A stretch of DNA of 64,000 nt from Geopseudomonas aromaticivorans (GTDB lineage Bacteria > Pseudomonadota > Gammaproteobacteria > Pseudomonadales > Pseudomonadaceae), in assembly GCF_019097855.1 (NCBI RefSeq), contig NZ_JAHRGL010000062.1:1-64000 (forward strand), given 5' to 3'. The notes below the pieces were generated by a model, which ran no database searches, was not told the DNA's origin, and worked only from the letters and a program-made list of their open reading frames with translations. How positions within the stretch are numbered: the first letter of the stretch is position 1; every line of letters begins with the position of its first letter. Of this stretch, positions 44,445 through 53,600 are shown in pieces. The position numbers were made by a program, and so were the translations under genes.

Positions 44445-45184
44445 AGGCTGCGCTCCACTTCAGCTTTGACCCAGCTGGCCCGCGACTCGCGCTTGAGCAC
44501 CTCGAGGCGCATGCGCAGCAGCAGGGCGACGGCGAAGAAGCAGTAGAAACCGATGACCATCACCAGCAGCGGCACCCACATCTCCGCCGGCATCGCCGGC
44601 TTTTCGGTGATCTTGAAGGTCGCCGGCTGGTGCAGGGTGTTCCACCACTCCACCGAGTACTTGATGATCGGGATGTTGATCACCCCGACGATGGCCAGCA
44701 CGGCGCAGGCCTTGGCCGCGCTGTCGCGGTTGCTGATCGACTGGCCGAGGGCGATCACCCCGAAGTAGAGGAACAGCAGGATCAGCATCGCGGTCAGCCG
44801 CGCGTCCCAGACCCACCAGGCGCCCCAGGTCGGCTTGCCCCACACCGCGCCGGTGACCAGGGCAATGAAGGTCATCCAGGCACCGATGGGCGCGGCGCAC
44901 TGCAGGGCGACGTCGGCCAGCTTCATCTTCCACACCAGGCCGACCACGCCGGCCACCGCCAGCATGATGTAACAGGACTGGGCGAGGATCGCCGCCGGCA
45001 CGTGGATGTAGATGATCCGGAAGCTGTTGCCCTGCTGGTAATCCGGCGGCGCGAAGGCCAGGCCCCAGACCGTGCCGACAGCGATCAGCAGCGCCGCCGC
45101 CGCGCCCAGCCAGGGCAGCCAGCGGCCGCTGATGTCGTAGAACCACTTGGGCGAGCCGAGCTTGTGAAACCACGTCCAGTTCAT
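44441..45184 (-). CDS. ccmC: Haem-handling protein CcmC
   Basis: The product has 247 residues with six membrane helices. The tryptophan-rich [17 protein letters not shown] motif and conserved histidines in IYIHVPAAI and NTLHQPA are present. It loads haem onto CcmE. It follows ccmB by 31 bases. Confidence 0.97.
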   Translation of the reverse strand: MNWTWFHKLGSPKWFYDISGRWLPWLGAAAALLIAVGTVWGLAFAPPDYQQGNSFRIIYIHVPAAILAQSCYIMLAVAGVVGLVWKMKLADVALQCAAPIGAWMTFIALVTGAVWGKPTWGAWWVWDARLTAMLILLFLYFGVIALGQSISNRDSAAKACAVLAIVGVINIPIIKYSVEWWNTLHQPATFKITEKPAMPAEMWVPLLVMVIGFYCFFAVALLLRMRLEVLKRESRASWVKAEVERSL

Positions 45185-45215
45185 AGAAACCGCCTCGAAA
45201 CTGCTGAGCGTTTAT

Positions 45216-45887
45216 TCATTCGCCGACACTGATGGTCAGGCCGGCGGCGATGGCGAAGGGGGTAAGGGTCACCGCCAGGGCGGTCAGGCTGGCCAGCCAC
45301 AACAGGTGGCCGGCCACCGGCAAGCCCTGAAGGGCCGACTGCAGGGCGCCGCTGCCGAGGATCAGCACCGGGATGTACAGCGGCAGGATCAGCAGCGCCA
45401 GCAGCAGGCCGCCGCGCTTGAGACCCACGGTCAGCGCCGCGCCGACGGCGCCGAGCAGGCTGAGGATCGGCGTGCCGAGCAGCAGGGAGAGCAACAGTAC
45501 CGGCACACAGCGCGCCGGCAGGCCGAGCATCAGCGCCAGCAGGGGCGCCAGCAGCACCAGCGCCAGACCGGAAAACAGCCAGTGGGCCAGCACCTTGGCC
45601 AGCACCAGCAACGGCAGCGGATGCGGCGACAGGACCCACTGCTCCAGCGAGCCATCCTCGAAGTCGCTGCGGAACAGGCCGTCCAGCGACAGCAGCACGG
45701 CGAGCAGCGCGGCGACCCACACCAGGCCCGGCGACAGGGTTTCCAGCAGCTTGCTCTCCGGCCCCACGGCCAGCGGGAACAGCGCCACCACGATGCCGAA
45801 GAACACCAGCGGATTGAGCAGATCGGCCGGGCGGCGGAACAGCAGGCGCGCCTCGCGGGTCAGCAGCTGGGTGAACACGTTACTCAT
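45216..45887 (-). CDS. ccmB: Haem exporter permease CcmB
   Basis: The product has 223 residues with six membrane segments, the usual size. It starts [22 protein letters not shown], and the central [21 protein letters not shown] motif is characteristic. With CcmA and CcmC it forms the ABC complex that uses ATP to release haem-CcmE. It overlaps ccmA by eight bases. Confidence 0.96.
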   Translation of the reverse strand: MSNVFTQLLTREARLLFRRPADLLNPLVFFGIVVALFPLAVGPESKLLETLSPGLVWVAALLAVLLSLDGLFRSDFEDGSLEQWVLSPHPLPLLVLAKVLAHWLFSGLALVLLAPLLALMLGLPARCVPVLLLSLLLGTPILSLLGAVGAALTVGLKRGGLLLALLILPLYIPVLILGSGALQSALQGLPVAGHLLWLASLTALAVTLTPFAIAAGLTISVGE

Positions 45888-46527
45888 CGGCGACGCTCCC
45901 GGCCTGGGCCAGATCCAGCTCGCGGTAGCCGGCCGGCTTGTGCGCCAGCATGTGGTGGGTGGTCAGCACCACCATGCCGCCCTGCTCGCAGTGGCGGGCC
46001 AGGTGCGCCTCGAGCTGGGCCACGCCGTGCTTGTCGAGGGCGGTGAAGGGTTCGTCGAGCACCCACAGCGGCGGCGGGTCGAGATACAGACGGGCCAGGG
46101 CGACACGGCGCTGCTGGCCGGCGGACAGGGTATGGCAGGGCACGTCCTCGAAGCCGCGCAGGCCGACCGCCTCCAGCGCGCGCCAGATCGCCTCGCGGGT
46201 TTCCGCGGTGTGCAGGGCGCACAGCCAGGCGAGGTTCTCCTCGGGGCTGAGCAGGCCCTTGATCCCGGCGGCATGGCCGACCCACAGCAGGTTGCGGGTC
46301 AGCTCGCCACGCTGCTCGGCCAGCGGCTTGCCGGCCAGACGGATCTCGCCGGCGGTCGGCTGCATCAGCCCGGCGAGCAGGCGCAGCAGGCTGGTCTTGC
46401 CGCTGCCGTTGGGCCCGGCGATCTGCAGCATCTCGCCAGCGTGCAGGGCGAAGTCGAGTCGCTCGAACAGCACGCGCAGATCCCGCTCGCAGGCGAGCGC
46501 AACGGCTTCGAGAAAGGGACTGGTCAC
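45880..46527 (-). CDS. ccmA: ATP-binding subunit CcmA of the haem release complex
   Basis: The product is 215 residues from a GTG at 46527, where family similarity begins ([15 protein letters not shown]); an ATG at 46563 would add twelve residues. Walker [10 protein letters not shown], the ABC signature [14 protein letters not shown], Walker [15 protein letters not shown] and the His switch (LTTHH) are all intact. It powers release of holo-CcmE. It is the first gene of the nine-gene ccm operon. Confidence 0.93.
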   Translation of the reverse strand: MTSPFLEAVALACERDLRVLFERLDFALHAGEMLQIAGPNGSGKTSLLRLLAGLMQPTAGEIRLAGKPLAEQRGELTRNLLWVGHAAGIKGLLSPEENLAWLCALHTAETREAIWRALEAVGLRGFEDVPCHTLSAGQQRRVALARLYLDPPPLWVLDEPFTALDKHGVAQLEAHLARHCEQGGMVVLTTHHMLAHKPAGYRELDLAQAGSVADE

Positions 46528-46597
46528 TGCATGGCTACCCGGCGGTGGAGCAATCGAAAGCATCGCTCAAGACAGGGTCCGAGCGGAGTCGGGCGGC

Positions 46598-46603
46598 ATT
46601 ATA
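46598..46603 (-). promoter_or_regulatory. -10 element (TATAAT) of the ccm operon
   Basis: A perfect TATAAT on the minus strand, 35 bases before the upstream ATG of ccmA and about 70 before the GTG. No good -35 box is seen at 17 bases. Confidence 0.5.
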
Positions 46604-46658
46604 CATGCGCCCCCAAACGCTCGGAGATCGTATTTTCGACAGCTTATGACTGACTTAA

Positions 46659-46691
46659 GGATGAGCTGCGACCCACTGTCGCAGCTCATCC
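46659..46691 (-). terminator. Hairpin after the FleN-like gene
   Basis: A 13-bp perfect stem GGATGAGCTGCGA/TCGCAGCTCATCC with a seven-base loop, 18 bases after the stop. It should separate the FleN-like transcript from the ccm operon in the same direction. Confidence 0.65.
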
Positions 46692-46708
46692 CCGGCGACT
46701 CCCGCGCC

Positions 46709-47578
46709 TCAGCCGCGCGGGCCGGACTGCGCCGCGATCAGCCGCTCGACGAAGAACTCCAGATGGCCGCGCGGGTTGGCCGGCAGCGGCCAGCCATCGA
46801 CCTTCTCGGCCACCGCGGCGTAGGCCTGCGCCGCGCGGCTGCGCGGAAACACCTCGAGCAGCGGGCGCTGGCGCTGCACCGCACGGCGCAGGGAGTCGTC
46901 GAAAGGAATCGCGCCGACATAATCCAGCGACAGCCCGGCCAGCGGCTCGGACAGGCGCAACAGCCGCTCGTGCAGGGCCTGCCCGGCCTGCTGGGCGAAG
47001 GTCATGCTGGCCAGCAGGCGGAAACGGGTCATGCCGTGCCGCTGGTTCAGGCAGCGCATCAGCGCCAGGGCATCGGACACCGACGCCGGCTCTTCGTTGA
47101 CCACCAGCAGCACCTCGCTGGCCGCCTGCAGCAGGCTCAGCACCACGCTGCCGGCGCCCGGCGCGCAGTCGACCAGCAGCACATCCGGTGCCTGCGGCAG
47201 CTCGCCGAAGGCCTGGATCAGCCCGCCCAGCTGCTGCACGCTCGGCTCCAGCAGGGTACCCGCCGCCGAGGCGCCGGCGATCACCTGCACCCCGCCCGGC
47301 CCGCTCACCACCGCATCGGCCAGGCTGCAGCGCCCGGCCAGTACGTCGTGCAGCGTGCACGGCGGCGTCAGACCGAGGGCCACATCGATATTGGGCAGGG
47401 CGAAGCTGGCGTCCAGCAGCAGCACCCGCCGACCACGCGCGGCCAGCGCGCCGGCCAGGTTGATCGCCGTCTGCGTCTTGCCGACACCGCCCTTGCCGCT
47501 GGCGATGGCGATCACCTGGACCGGTCCCGGCGTATTCTGCGCGTCCGCCGCGCGCCTTCCCGAAAACTGCCGGCCCAC
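46709..47578 (-). CDS. FleN/MinD-family ATPase, diverged paralog
   Basis: 289 residues from a GTG that overlaps the stop of the FleQ-like gene (TAGTG). It follows FleN closely in layout: VQVIAIASGKGGVGKT (deviant Walker A, residues 21-35), HGMTRFRLLASM, YVGAIPFDDSLRRAVQ-QRP and the ending WPLPANPRGHLEFFVERL. But the switch I segment, usually DADLGLAN, reads DASFALPN, losing the second Asp (Ser58). Walker B is VDCAPG where FleN has VDTAAG. FleN binds FleQ and limits its ATPase. Here it may do the same with its FleQ-like neighbour, perhaps with weak ATP hydrolysis. Confidence 0.85.
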   Translation of the reverse strand: MGRQFSGRRAADAQNTPGPVQVIAIASGKGGVGKTQTAINLAGALAARGRRVLLLDASFALPNIDVALGLTPPCTLHDVLAGRCSLADAVVSGPGGVQVIAGASAAGTLLEPSVQQLGGLIQAFGELPQAPDVLLVDCAPGAGSVVLSLLQAASEVLLVVNEEPASVSDALALMRCLNQRHGMTRFRLLASMTFAQQAGQALHERLLRLSEPLAGLSLDYVGAIPFDDSLRRAVQRQRPLLEVFPRSRAAQAYAAVAEKVDGWPLPANPRGHLEFFVERLIAAQSGPRG

Positions 47579-49047
47579 TAGAGTTCACCCTCCTCGTCGT
47601 CGCGCCGGCTCATGCCGTACTTGCGCATCTTCTCCACCAGCGTGGTACGCCGCAGGCGCAGCCGCTCGGCAGCACGCGCCACGACCCCGCCCGCATCGTC
47701 CAGCGCCTGCTGGATCAGCGAGCGTTCGAGATTACCCAGGTAATCCTTGAGATCCAGGCCCCCGACCGGCAGCAGCGCCGGAGCATCCAGACCCGGCAAG
47801 GTGCCCACCGGCATCACCTGCGCCTCGAGTTCGCGGCGGACGCCGTCGACCTCCTGCGCCGACTCGCCGTCGAGATGGCGGAACTTCTTCGGCAGCTCGG
47901 CAACGCCAATCACCCCGTAGGGATGCATGATGGCCAGCCGCTCGACCAGGTTGGCGAGCTCGCGCACGTTGCCGCGCCAGTCGTGACGGCACAGCGACAT
48001 CAGCGCCGCCGAGCTGAAACGGATCGAACCGCGCTTCTCGTGCTCCATCCGCGCGATCAGTTCGTTGAGCAGCAGCGGAATATCCTCGACCCGCTCGCGC
48101 AGCGGCGGCAGCTCGATGGAAAACTGGTTGAGCCGGTAGTACAGGTCGTCGCGGAAGCTACCGGTCGCCACGCGCTCCTCCAGGTCATGGCGGCTGGCGG
48201 CGATGATCCGCACGTCGACGGGCAGCTCCTGGTCGCCGCCGAAGCGCTTGAACGTGCCCCCCTGCAGCACCCGCAGCAGGCGCACCTGCAGCTCCGCCGG
48301 CAGGTCCGCCACCTCGTCGATGTACAGGGTGCCGCCGGCCGCCAGCTCGAGGCGCCCCTTGTGACTGCTGATGGCACCGACGAAGGCGCCCTTCTCGTAG
48401 CCGAACAGCTCGCTTTCCAGCAGCTCCGGGGCGATCGCCGAGCAACTGATCGGCACGAACGGGAATTCCCGGCGGCTGGAGTGATAGTGCAGGTTGCGCG
48501 CCACCACTTCCTTGCCGGTGCCGGACTCGCCAAGCAGCAGCACGCCGACCTCGGTGCCGGCCACCTGCTGGACCTGCTGGCGCACCTGGAGGATCGCCCG
48601 GCTGGTGCCGACCAGGCTGCGGAACAGGTTGGTCTCGCGCTGCAGGCCGCGCTCGCGGGCGACATCGAACACCTGCAGGTAGACCTGCGCGCGGTGCAGC
48701 GAGTCGAGCAGCTGGTTGTAGCTCGGCGGCATGTCCAGCCGCGCCAGCACGCGCCGACGCAGGTCGTCCGGCCACTCGCCGGTGCCCTGCTCGTCGATCA
48801 GCAGCAACGGCAGGTTGGCCGCCTGCGGCCCCAGCTGCTTGAGCAGGCGCGGAGCGCCGCCCTTGCCATCGATCCGGCCGAGCAGGACGCAGGACAGGCG
48901 TGCGACATCCTCACCGGCCAGCCGTTCGGCCCAGTCGGCGCTGGTGCAGCTGCTGCAGGGCTCGCCGAGGAAGTCGAGGATCACCGCCAGTTCATGGCGA
49001 CGCTGTTGGTTGTCATCTATCAGCAGGATTAGGGATTCACGCCACAT
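47578..49047 (-). CDS. FleQ-like regulator with GAFVGA in place of GAFTGA
   Basis: 489 residues from the ATG at 49047. The N-terminal FleQ domain (1-120), the AAA+ domain (142-375) and a C-terminal Fis-type HTH with the FleQ-like ending RRTTLVEKMRKYGMSRRDD are all present. Walker A GESGTGKE (173-180) and Walker B LYIDE (241-245) are intact. The sigma-54 contact loop reads GAFVGA (220-225), with the key Thr replaced by Val. The c-di-GMP motif LFRS (141-144) is kept. It may therefore bind DNA and c-di-GMP but fail to activate RpoN promoters. No Shine-Dalgarno is seen. It lies outside any flagellar cluster. Confidence 0.88.
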   Translation of the reverse strand: MWRESLILLIDDNQQRRHELAVILDFLGEPCSSCTSADWAERLAGEDVARLSCVLLGRIDGKGGAPRLLKQLGPQAANLPLLLIDEQGTGEWPDDLRRRVLARLDMPPSYNQLLDSLHRAQVYLQVFDVARERGLQRETNLFRSLVGTSRAILQVRQQVQQVAGTEVGVLLLGESGTGKEVVARNLHYHSSRREFPFVPISCSAIAPELLESELFGYEKGAFVGAISSHKGRLELAAGGTLYIDEVADLPAELQVRLLRVLQGGTFKRFGGDQELPVDVRIIAASRHDLEERVATGSFRDDLYYRLNQFSIELPPLRERVEDIPLLLNELIARMEHEKRGSIRFSSAALMSLCRHDWRGNVRELANLVERLAIMHPYGVIGVAELPKKFRHLDGESAQEVDGVRRELEAQVMPVGTLPGLDAPALLPVGGLDLKDYLGNLERSLIQQALDDAGGVVARAAERLRLRRTTLVEKMRKYGMSRRDDEEGEL

Positions 49048-49210
49048 GATCGGTCGGTCGGGAGGGGGGCAGGAAAGGGCTCGGAGCCAAGGTCGGCGGC
49101 TGACGGAGACAGCCATACCGCTAAAGTGCCAGCAGTAAAGCCAAAAGAACGAGAACAGTCAAATTTATGACGTGATTTTCCGAGCATTTGCCCTTCTGCA
49201 AGCTTGAGCC

Positions 49211-49240
49211 ATTGCCTGCCTCCCATCGGAGGCGAGGCAA
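49211..49240 (-). terminator. Hairpin after the glutamine-synthetase-family gene
   Basis: An imperfect stem TTGCCTGCCTCC/GGAGGCGAGGCAA with one bulge, 36 bases after the stop codon. Confidence 0.5.
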
Positions 49241-49275
49241 CGCCTCAGGGCGAGCACAATGTCATTTTCACGTCG

Positions 49276-50616
49276 TCAGACCTGCGCCAGCAGCCGCCGC
49301 TCCCAGGGGCTGATTTCCTCGAGAAAGCTGTCCAGCTCCAGCGTCTTGCTCGCCAGATAGCCATCGACGAACGCCTCGCCGAACAACTCGCGCGCCAGCA
49401 CGCTGCGCTGCAGGCCGTGCAGCGCCTCGTTCATGCTGGTCGGCAGGCGCAGGGCCTCCGGCACCGCAAAGGCGCCGGCGACCGGCAGTGTCGGTTGCAG
49501 GCCTTCGACCAGCCCGAACAACCCGGCCCCCAGGCTGGCGGCCAGGGCCAGGTAGGGATTGGCGTCGGCGCCCGGCAGGCGGTTCTCCACCCGCCGGTCC
49601 GCCGCGCTGCTCGCCGGGATGCGCAGGCCGGCGGCGCGATTGTCGTAGGCCCAGCAGGCGTTGTTCGGCGAGGCATAGGGCTGGGCCAGGCGGTGGTAGG
49701 AATTGACGTTGGGCGCCATCAGCAGGGTCAGCTCGACCAGCGCCGCTTGCAGGCCGCCGATGAACTGGGCGAAGGCCGCCGTCGGCTCGCCGTCGGCGGC
49801 ACTGAACACGTTGCGCCCCGCCTCGTCCACCAGGCTCTGGTGGAGATGCATGGAGCTGCCCGGCACGCCGCCCAGCGGCTTGGCCATGCACACCGCCAGC
49901 AGGCCGTGGCGCAGCGCCACCTCGCGCAGCAGGTGCTTGAACAGGAAGGTCTGGTCGGCCAGCTGCAGGGCATCGCCATGGGGGAAGTTGATCTCGAACT
50001 GGCTGGTGCCCATCTCGTGCATGAAGGTGTCGCGCGGCAGCCCCAGCGCCGCCATGCCCTGGTAGACCTCGGCGAAGAACGGCCGCAGTCCATGGCTGGA
50101 CGCGACACTGAACGCCGAGGCGCCGATTTCCCGCCGGCCATCCAGGCCCAGCGGCGGCTGGAACGGCTCGCGTGGGTCGGGGTGGGCGGCGAAGACGTAG
50201 AACTCCAGCTCGGTGGCCACCACCGGGGTCAGGCCCAGCGTCGCATACTCGGCCAGCACCTGGCGCAGCAGCCCGCGGGTAGACAGCGCGCAGGGGCTGC
50301 CGTCGATTTCCAGCGCATCGCAGATCGCCAGCGCCCGCGGCGTCTCGCTCCACGGCAGGATGTGGATCTGCCGCGGATCGGCGCGCAGCGCCAGGTCGCT
50401 GTCGTCGCCGCCGTAGAAGCGGGTCGGCGGATAGCCGCCCATCAGGCACTGCAGCAGCACGCCGCGCGCCATCTGCAGGCGCCGCCCGGAGAGGAAGCCC
50501 TCGACGGTCATGGTCTTGCCGCGCGGGATGCCGTTGAGGTCCGGCGTCACGCACTCGATCTCCTCGACCGCCGTCAGCCGCTCGGCGACGCGCAGCAGTT
50601 CTTCCGGACTTTTCAT
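49276..50616 (-). CDS. Glutamine-synthetase-family enzyme (gamma-glutamylpolyamine synthetase type)
   Basis: The product has 446 residues, shorter than GlnA (about 469). The catalytic fold is clear: ATELEFYVF, the substrate loop FMHEMGTSQFEINF, the ATP-site SSMHLHQSL, NSYHRLAQPYASPN---WAYDNR and RVENRLPGADANPYLALA. It lacks the adenylylation Tyr loop of GlnA. Family members such as PuuA and SpuB/PauA ligate glutamate to polyamines and start their breakdown. The polyamine-binding remnant at the other end of the window is only a distant hint. The gene lies 46 bases after gdhB and may be cotranscribed; together they would feed glutamate metabolism. Confidence 0.85.
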   Translation of the reverse strand: MKSPEELLRVAERLTAVEEIECVTPDLNGIPRGKTMTVEGFLSGRRLQMARGVLLQCLMGGYPPTRFYGGDDSDLALRADPRQIHILPWSETPRALAICDALEIDGSPCALSTRGLLRQVLAEYATLGLTPVVATELEFYVFAAHPDPREPFQPPLGLDGRREIGASAFSVASSHGLRPFFAEVYQGMAALGLPRDTFMHEMGTSQFEINFPHGDALQLADQTFLFKHLLREVALRHGLLAVCMAKPLGGVPGSSMHLHQSLVDEAGRNVFSAADGEPTAAFAQFIGGLQAALVELTLLMAPNVNSYHRLAQPYASPNNACWAYDNRAAGLRIPASSAADRRVENRLPGADANPYLALAASLGAGLFGLVEGLQPTLPVAGAFAVPEALRLPTSMNEALHGLQRSVLARELFGEAFVDGYLASKTLELDSFLEEISPWERRLLAQV

Positions 50617-50662
50617 GGTTTGGCTCTCTGCTTCATTGCTGATGATCGCAAGGTCAGCGCCC

Positions 50663-53600
50663 TCACGGGATGCACTCCCCGCTCTGCGCGCTCTGCGCCA
50701 GGTCCTGCAACTCGCGGTTGGCCACCGTGTACACGGTGTAGTCGCCAGCGCCGACGGCGCGCAGCTCCACCAGCAGCTGCCGCCAGCGCGCCACCAATGG
50801 CTGGTGATGCGCCAGCCACAGGGTCAGGCGGTTGTCGATTTCCAGCGGACCGTCGGCCATCTGCAGCACCGCCACGGTGATCGCCCGCTGCTGGCTGTCC
50901 AGCTCGTCGCGCAGCGACTCGCGGGCCAGCGCCTGCCAATTGCTCTCCACCGGCAGGGCGTTGAGCTGCTGCAGGTACCAGCCCAGTTCCAGCTCGGCAC
51001 CCACCGCGAAGTGGCAGGCCGCCACCCGCAGCGGCGGCTGCCCGGTGGCGTCGGCAGCATCGACGATCGCCAGCAGGGTGTACAGCTGGTCGCAAGCGGC
51101 CAGCACCTGCGCCAGCTCGGCCGGCACCCCGGCGCCCTCCAGCTCCGCGCGGCGCACCTGCCAGGCCTCGCGGGGCGGTCCCTCCAGCAGCTCGCCGAGA
51201 TTGGCCGCCAGTTCGCGCACGCCGGGGGCGAAGTGCTCGACGTCGACGGCCATGTCCAGCTCATGGCGGCGGCTGCGCAGCAGCCAGCGGGTGGCACGCC
51301 GCCCCAGGCGCATCAGCTCCTCCATCAGCGCCAGCTGCAGCTCGGCATCGATGTGCTGGTCGAGCGCCTCCAGCTGCTGCCACCAGCGCGGCAGGTCGAA
51401 CAGGTCGCGCACCACCACCCAGCCGGCGGCGATGTGCGCCGCGCTCAGGCCGGTGGATTCGTGCAGGCGCTGGACGAAGGTCAGCCCCATGTGGTCGATC
51501 AGGTCGTTGGCCAGCCGCGTGCTGACGATCTCGCGGCGCAGGCGATGGTGCTCCAGCGCGCCGGCGAAGCGCTGTACCAGCGGCAGCGGGAAGGCCTGCT
51601 GCAGCTCGCCACGCAGGTAGGGCTCGTCCACCAGCGGCGAGTGCAGCAGCGCCTCCTTCAGGTCGAACTTGCTGTAGGCCAGCAGCAGCGCCAGCTCCGG
51701 GCGGGTCAGCGCCTGGCCCTGGGCGGCACGGGCGCTGAGTTCGTCGTCGCCGGGGAGGTATTCCAGCGCACGATCCAGGCGGCCGCGGCTCTCCAGGCCG
51801 ACCATCAGCCGGCGGAACTCGCCGAGCCGGCCGCGGGCATAGCGCTGCGCCAGCGACAGCGCCTGGGTCTGCCGGTAGACCACCGCCAGCACGTGGGCCG
51901 TCACCGCCTCGCTCATCTCGTGCAGCAGCACGTCGCGCTGCTTGAGGGTGAGGTCGCCGGCGCGCACCACCTCGCCGAGGAGGATCTTGATGTTGACCTC
52001 CTGGTCCGAGCAGGTCACCCCGCCGGCGTTGTCGATGAAGTCGGTGTTGCAGGCGCCGCCGTGCAGGCAGTACTCGACCCGGCCGAGCGGCGTCATGCCG
52101 AGGTTGCCGCCCTCGCCCACCACCTGGCAGCGCAGCTCGCGGCCGTCCACCCGCACCGCGTCGTTGGCCTTGTCGCCGACCTCCAGATGGCTCTCGCGGC
52201 TGGCCTTGACGTAGGTGCCGATGCCACCGTTCCAAAGCAGGTCGACCGGCGCGCGCAGCAGCGCCGCGATCAGCTCAGCCGGGGTCAACTGCTCGGCGGT
52301 GATGGCCAGCCGCGCGCGCACCTGTGGGCTGAGGGCGATGTGCTTGGCGCTGCGCTCGAACACCCCGCCGCCCGCCGAGATCAGCGTGGCATCGTAGTCG
52401 GACCAGCTCGAGCGCGGCAGGGCGAACAGCCGCTGGCGCTCGGCAAAGCTCGCCGCCGGATCGGGATCGGGGTCGAGGAAGATGTGCTGGTGGTTGAAGG
52501 CGCCGACCAGTTGCAGGCAATCGGAGCGCAGCAGGCCGTTGCCGAACACGTCGCCGGCCATGTCGCCGATGCCGACCACGCTGATGCGGTCCCGCTGCAC
52601 GTCGATGCCGAGCTCGCGGAAGTGCCGCTGCACCGCGACCCAGGCGCCGCGCGCGGTGATCGCCAGGCCCTTGTGGTCGTAGCCGGCCGAGCCGCCGGAA
52701 GCGAAGGCGTCGCCCAGCCAGTAGCCGTAGTCGGCGGCCAGGGCGTTGGCGATGTCGGAGAAGCTGGCGGTGCCCTTGTCCGCCGCCACCACCAGGTAGG
52801 GGTCGTCGTCGTCGTAGCGCACCACCTGCGCGGGCGGCACCACCAGGCCATCGACGAAGTTGTCGGTGAGGTCGAGCAGGCCGCTGACGAAGATGCGGTA
52901 GCAGGCGATGGCCTCGGCCTGGATCGCCTCGCGCGAGCCGCCGGGCGGCAGGTGCCGCGGCACGAAGCCGCCCTTGGCGCCGACCGGCACGATCACCGTG
53001 TTCTTCACCTGCTGCGCCTTGACCAGGCCGAGCACCTCGGTGCGGTAGTCCTCCTCGCGGTCCGACCAGCGCAGCCCGCCACGCGCCACCTTGCCACCGC
53101 GCAGATGCACGCCCTCGACCCGCGGCGAGTAGACGAAGATCTCGTAGCGCGGCACCGGCCGCGGCATCTCGGCGATCTGCTGCGGATCGAGCTTGAGGCT
53201 CAGGTAGTCGCGCGGCCTGCCGTCGGCGCCGGTGCGGTAGTAGTTGCTGCGCAGCGTGGCGCGGATCAGCTCCAGATAGCGGCGCAGGATGCGGTCCTCG
53301 TTGAGCACCTGCACCTGCTCCAGGGCGGCGAGGATGGCCTGCTCCAGGCGCTGCTGCTTGTCGGCCAGCTCGGCCACCGGCAGGCGCTGCGCCAGATGGA
53401 AGCGCACCTTGAACAGGCGCACCAGTTCGCCGGCGATGGCGGCATGGTTGCTCAGGGTGGCGGCGATGTAGCCGAGATCGAAGCCCAGGCGGATCTGCTT
53501 GAGGTAGCGGCCGTAGGCGCGCAGCAGCGTCACCTCGCGCCAGGCCAGACCGGCGCCGAGCACCAGGCGGTTGAAGCCGTCGTTTTCCGCGGCGCCCTGA

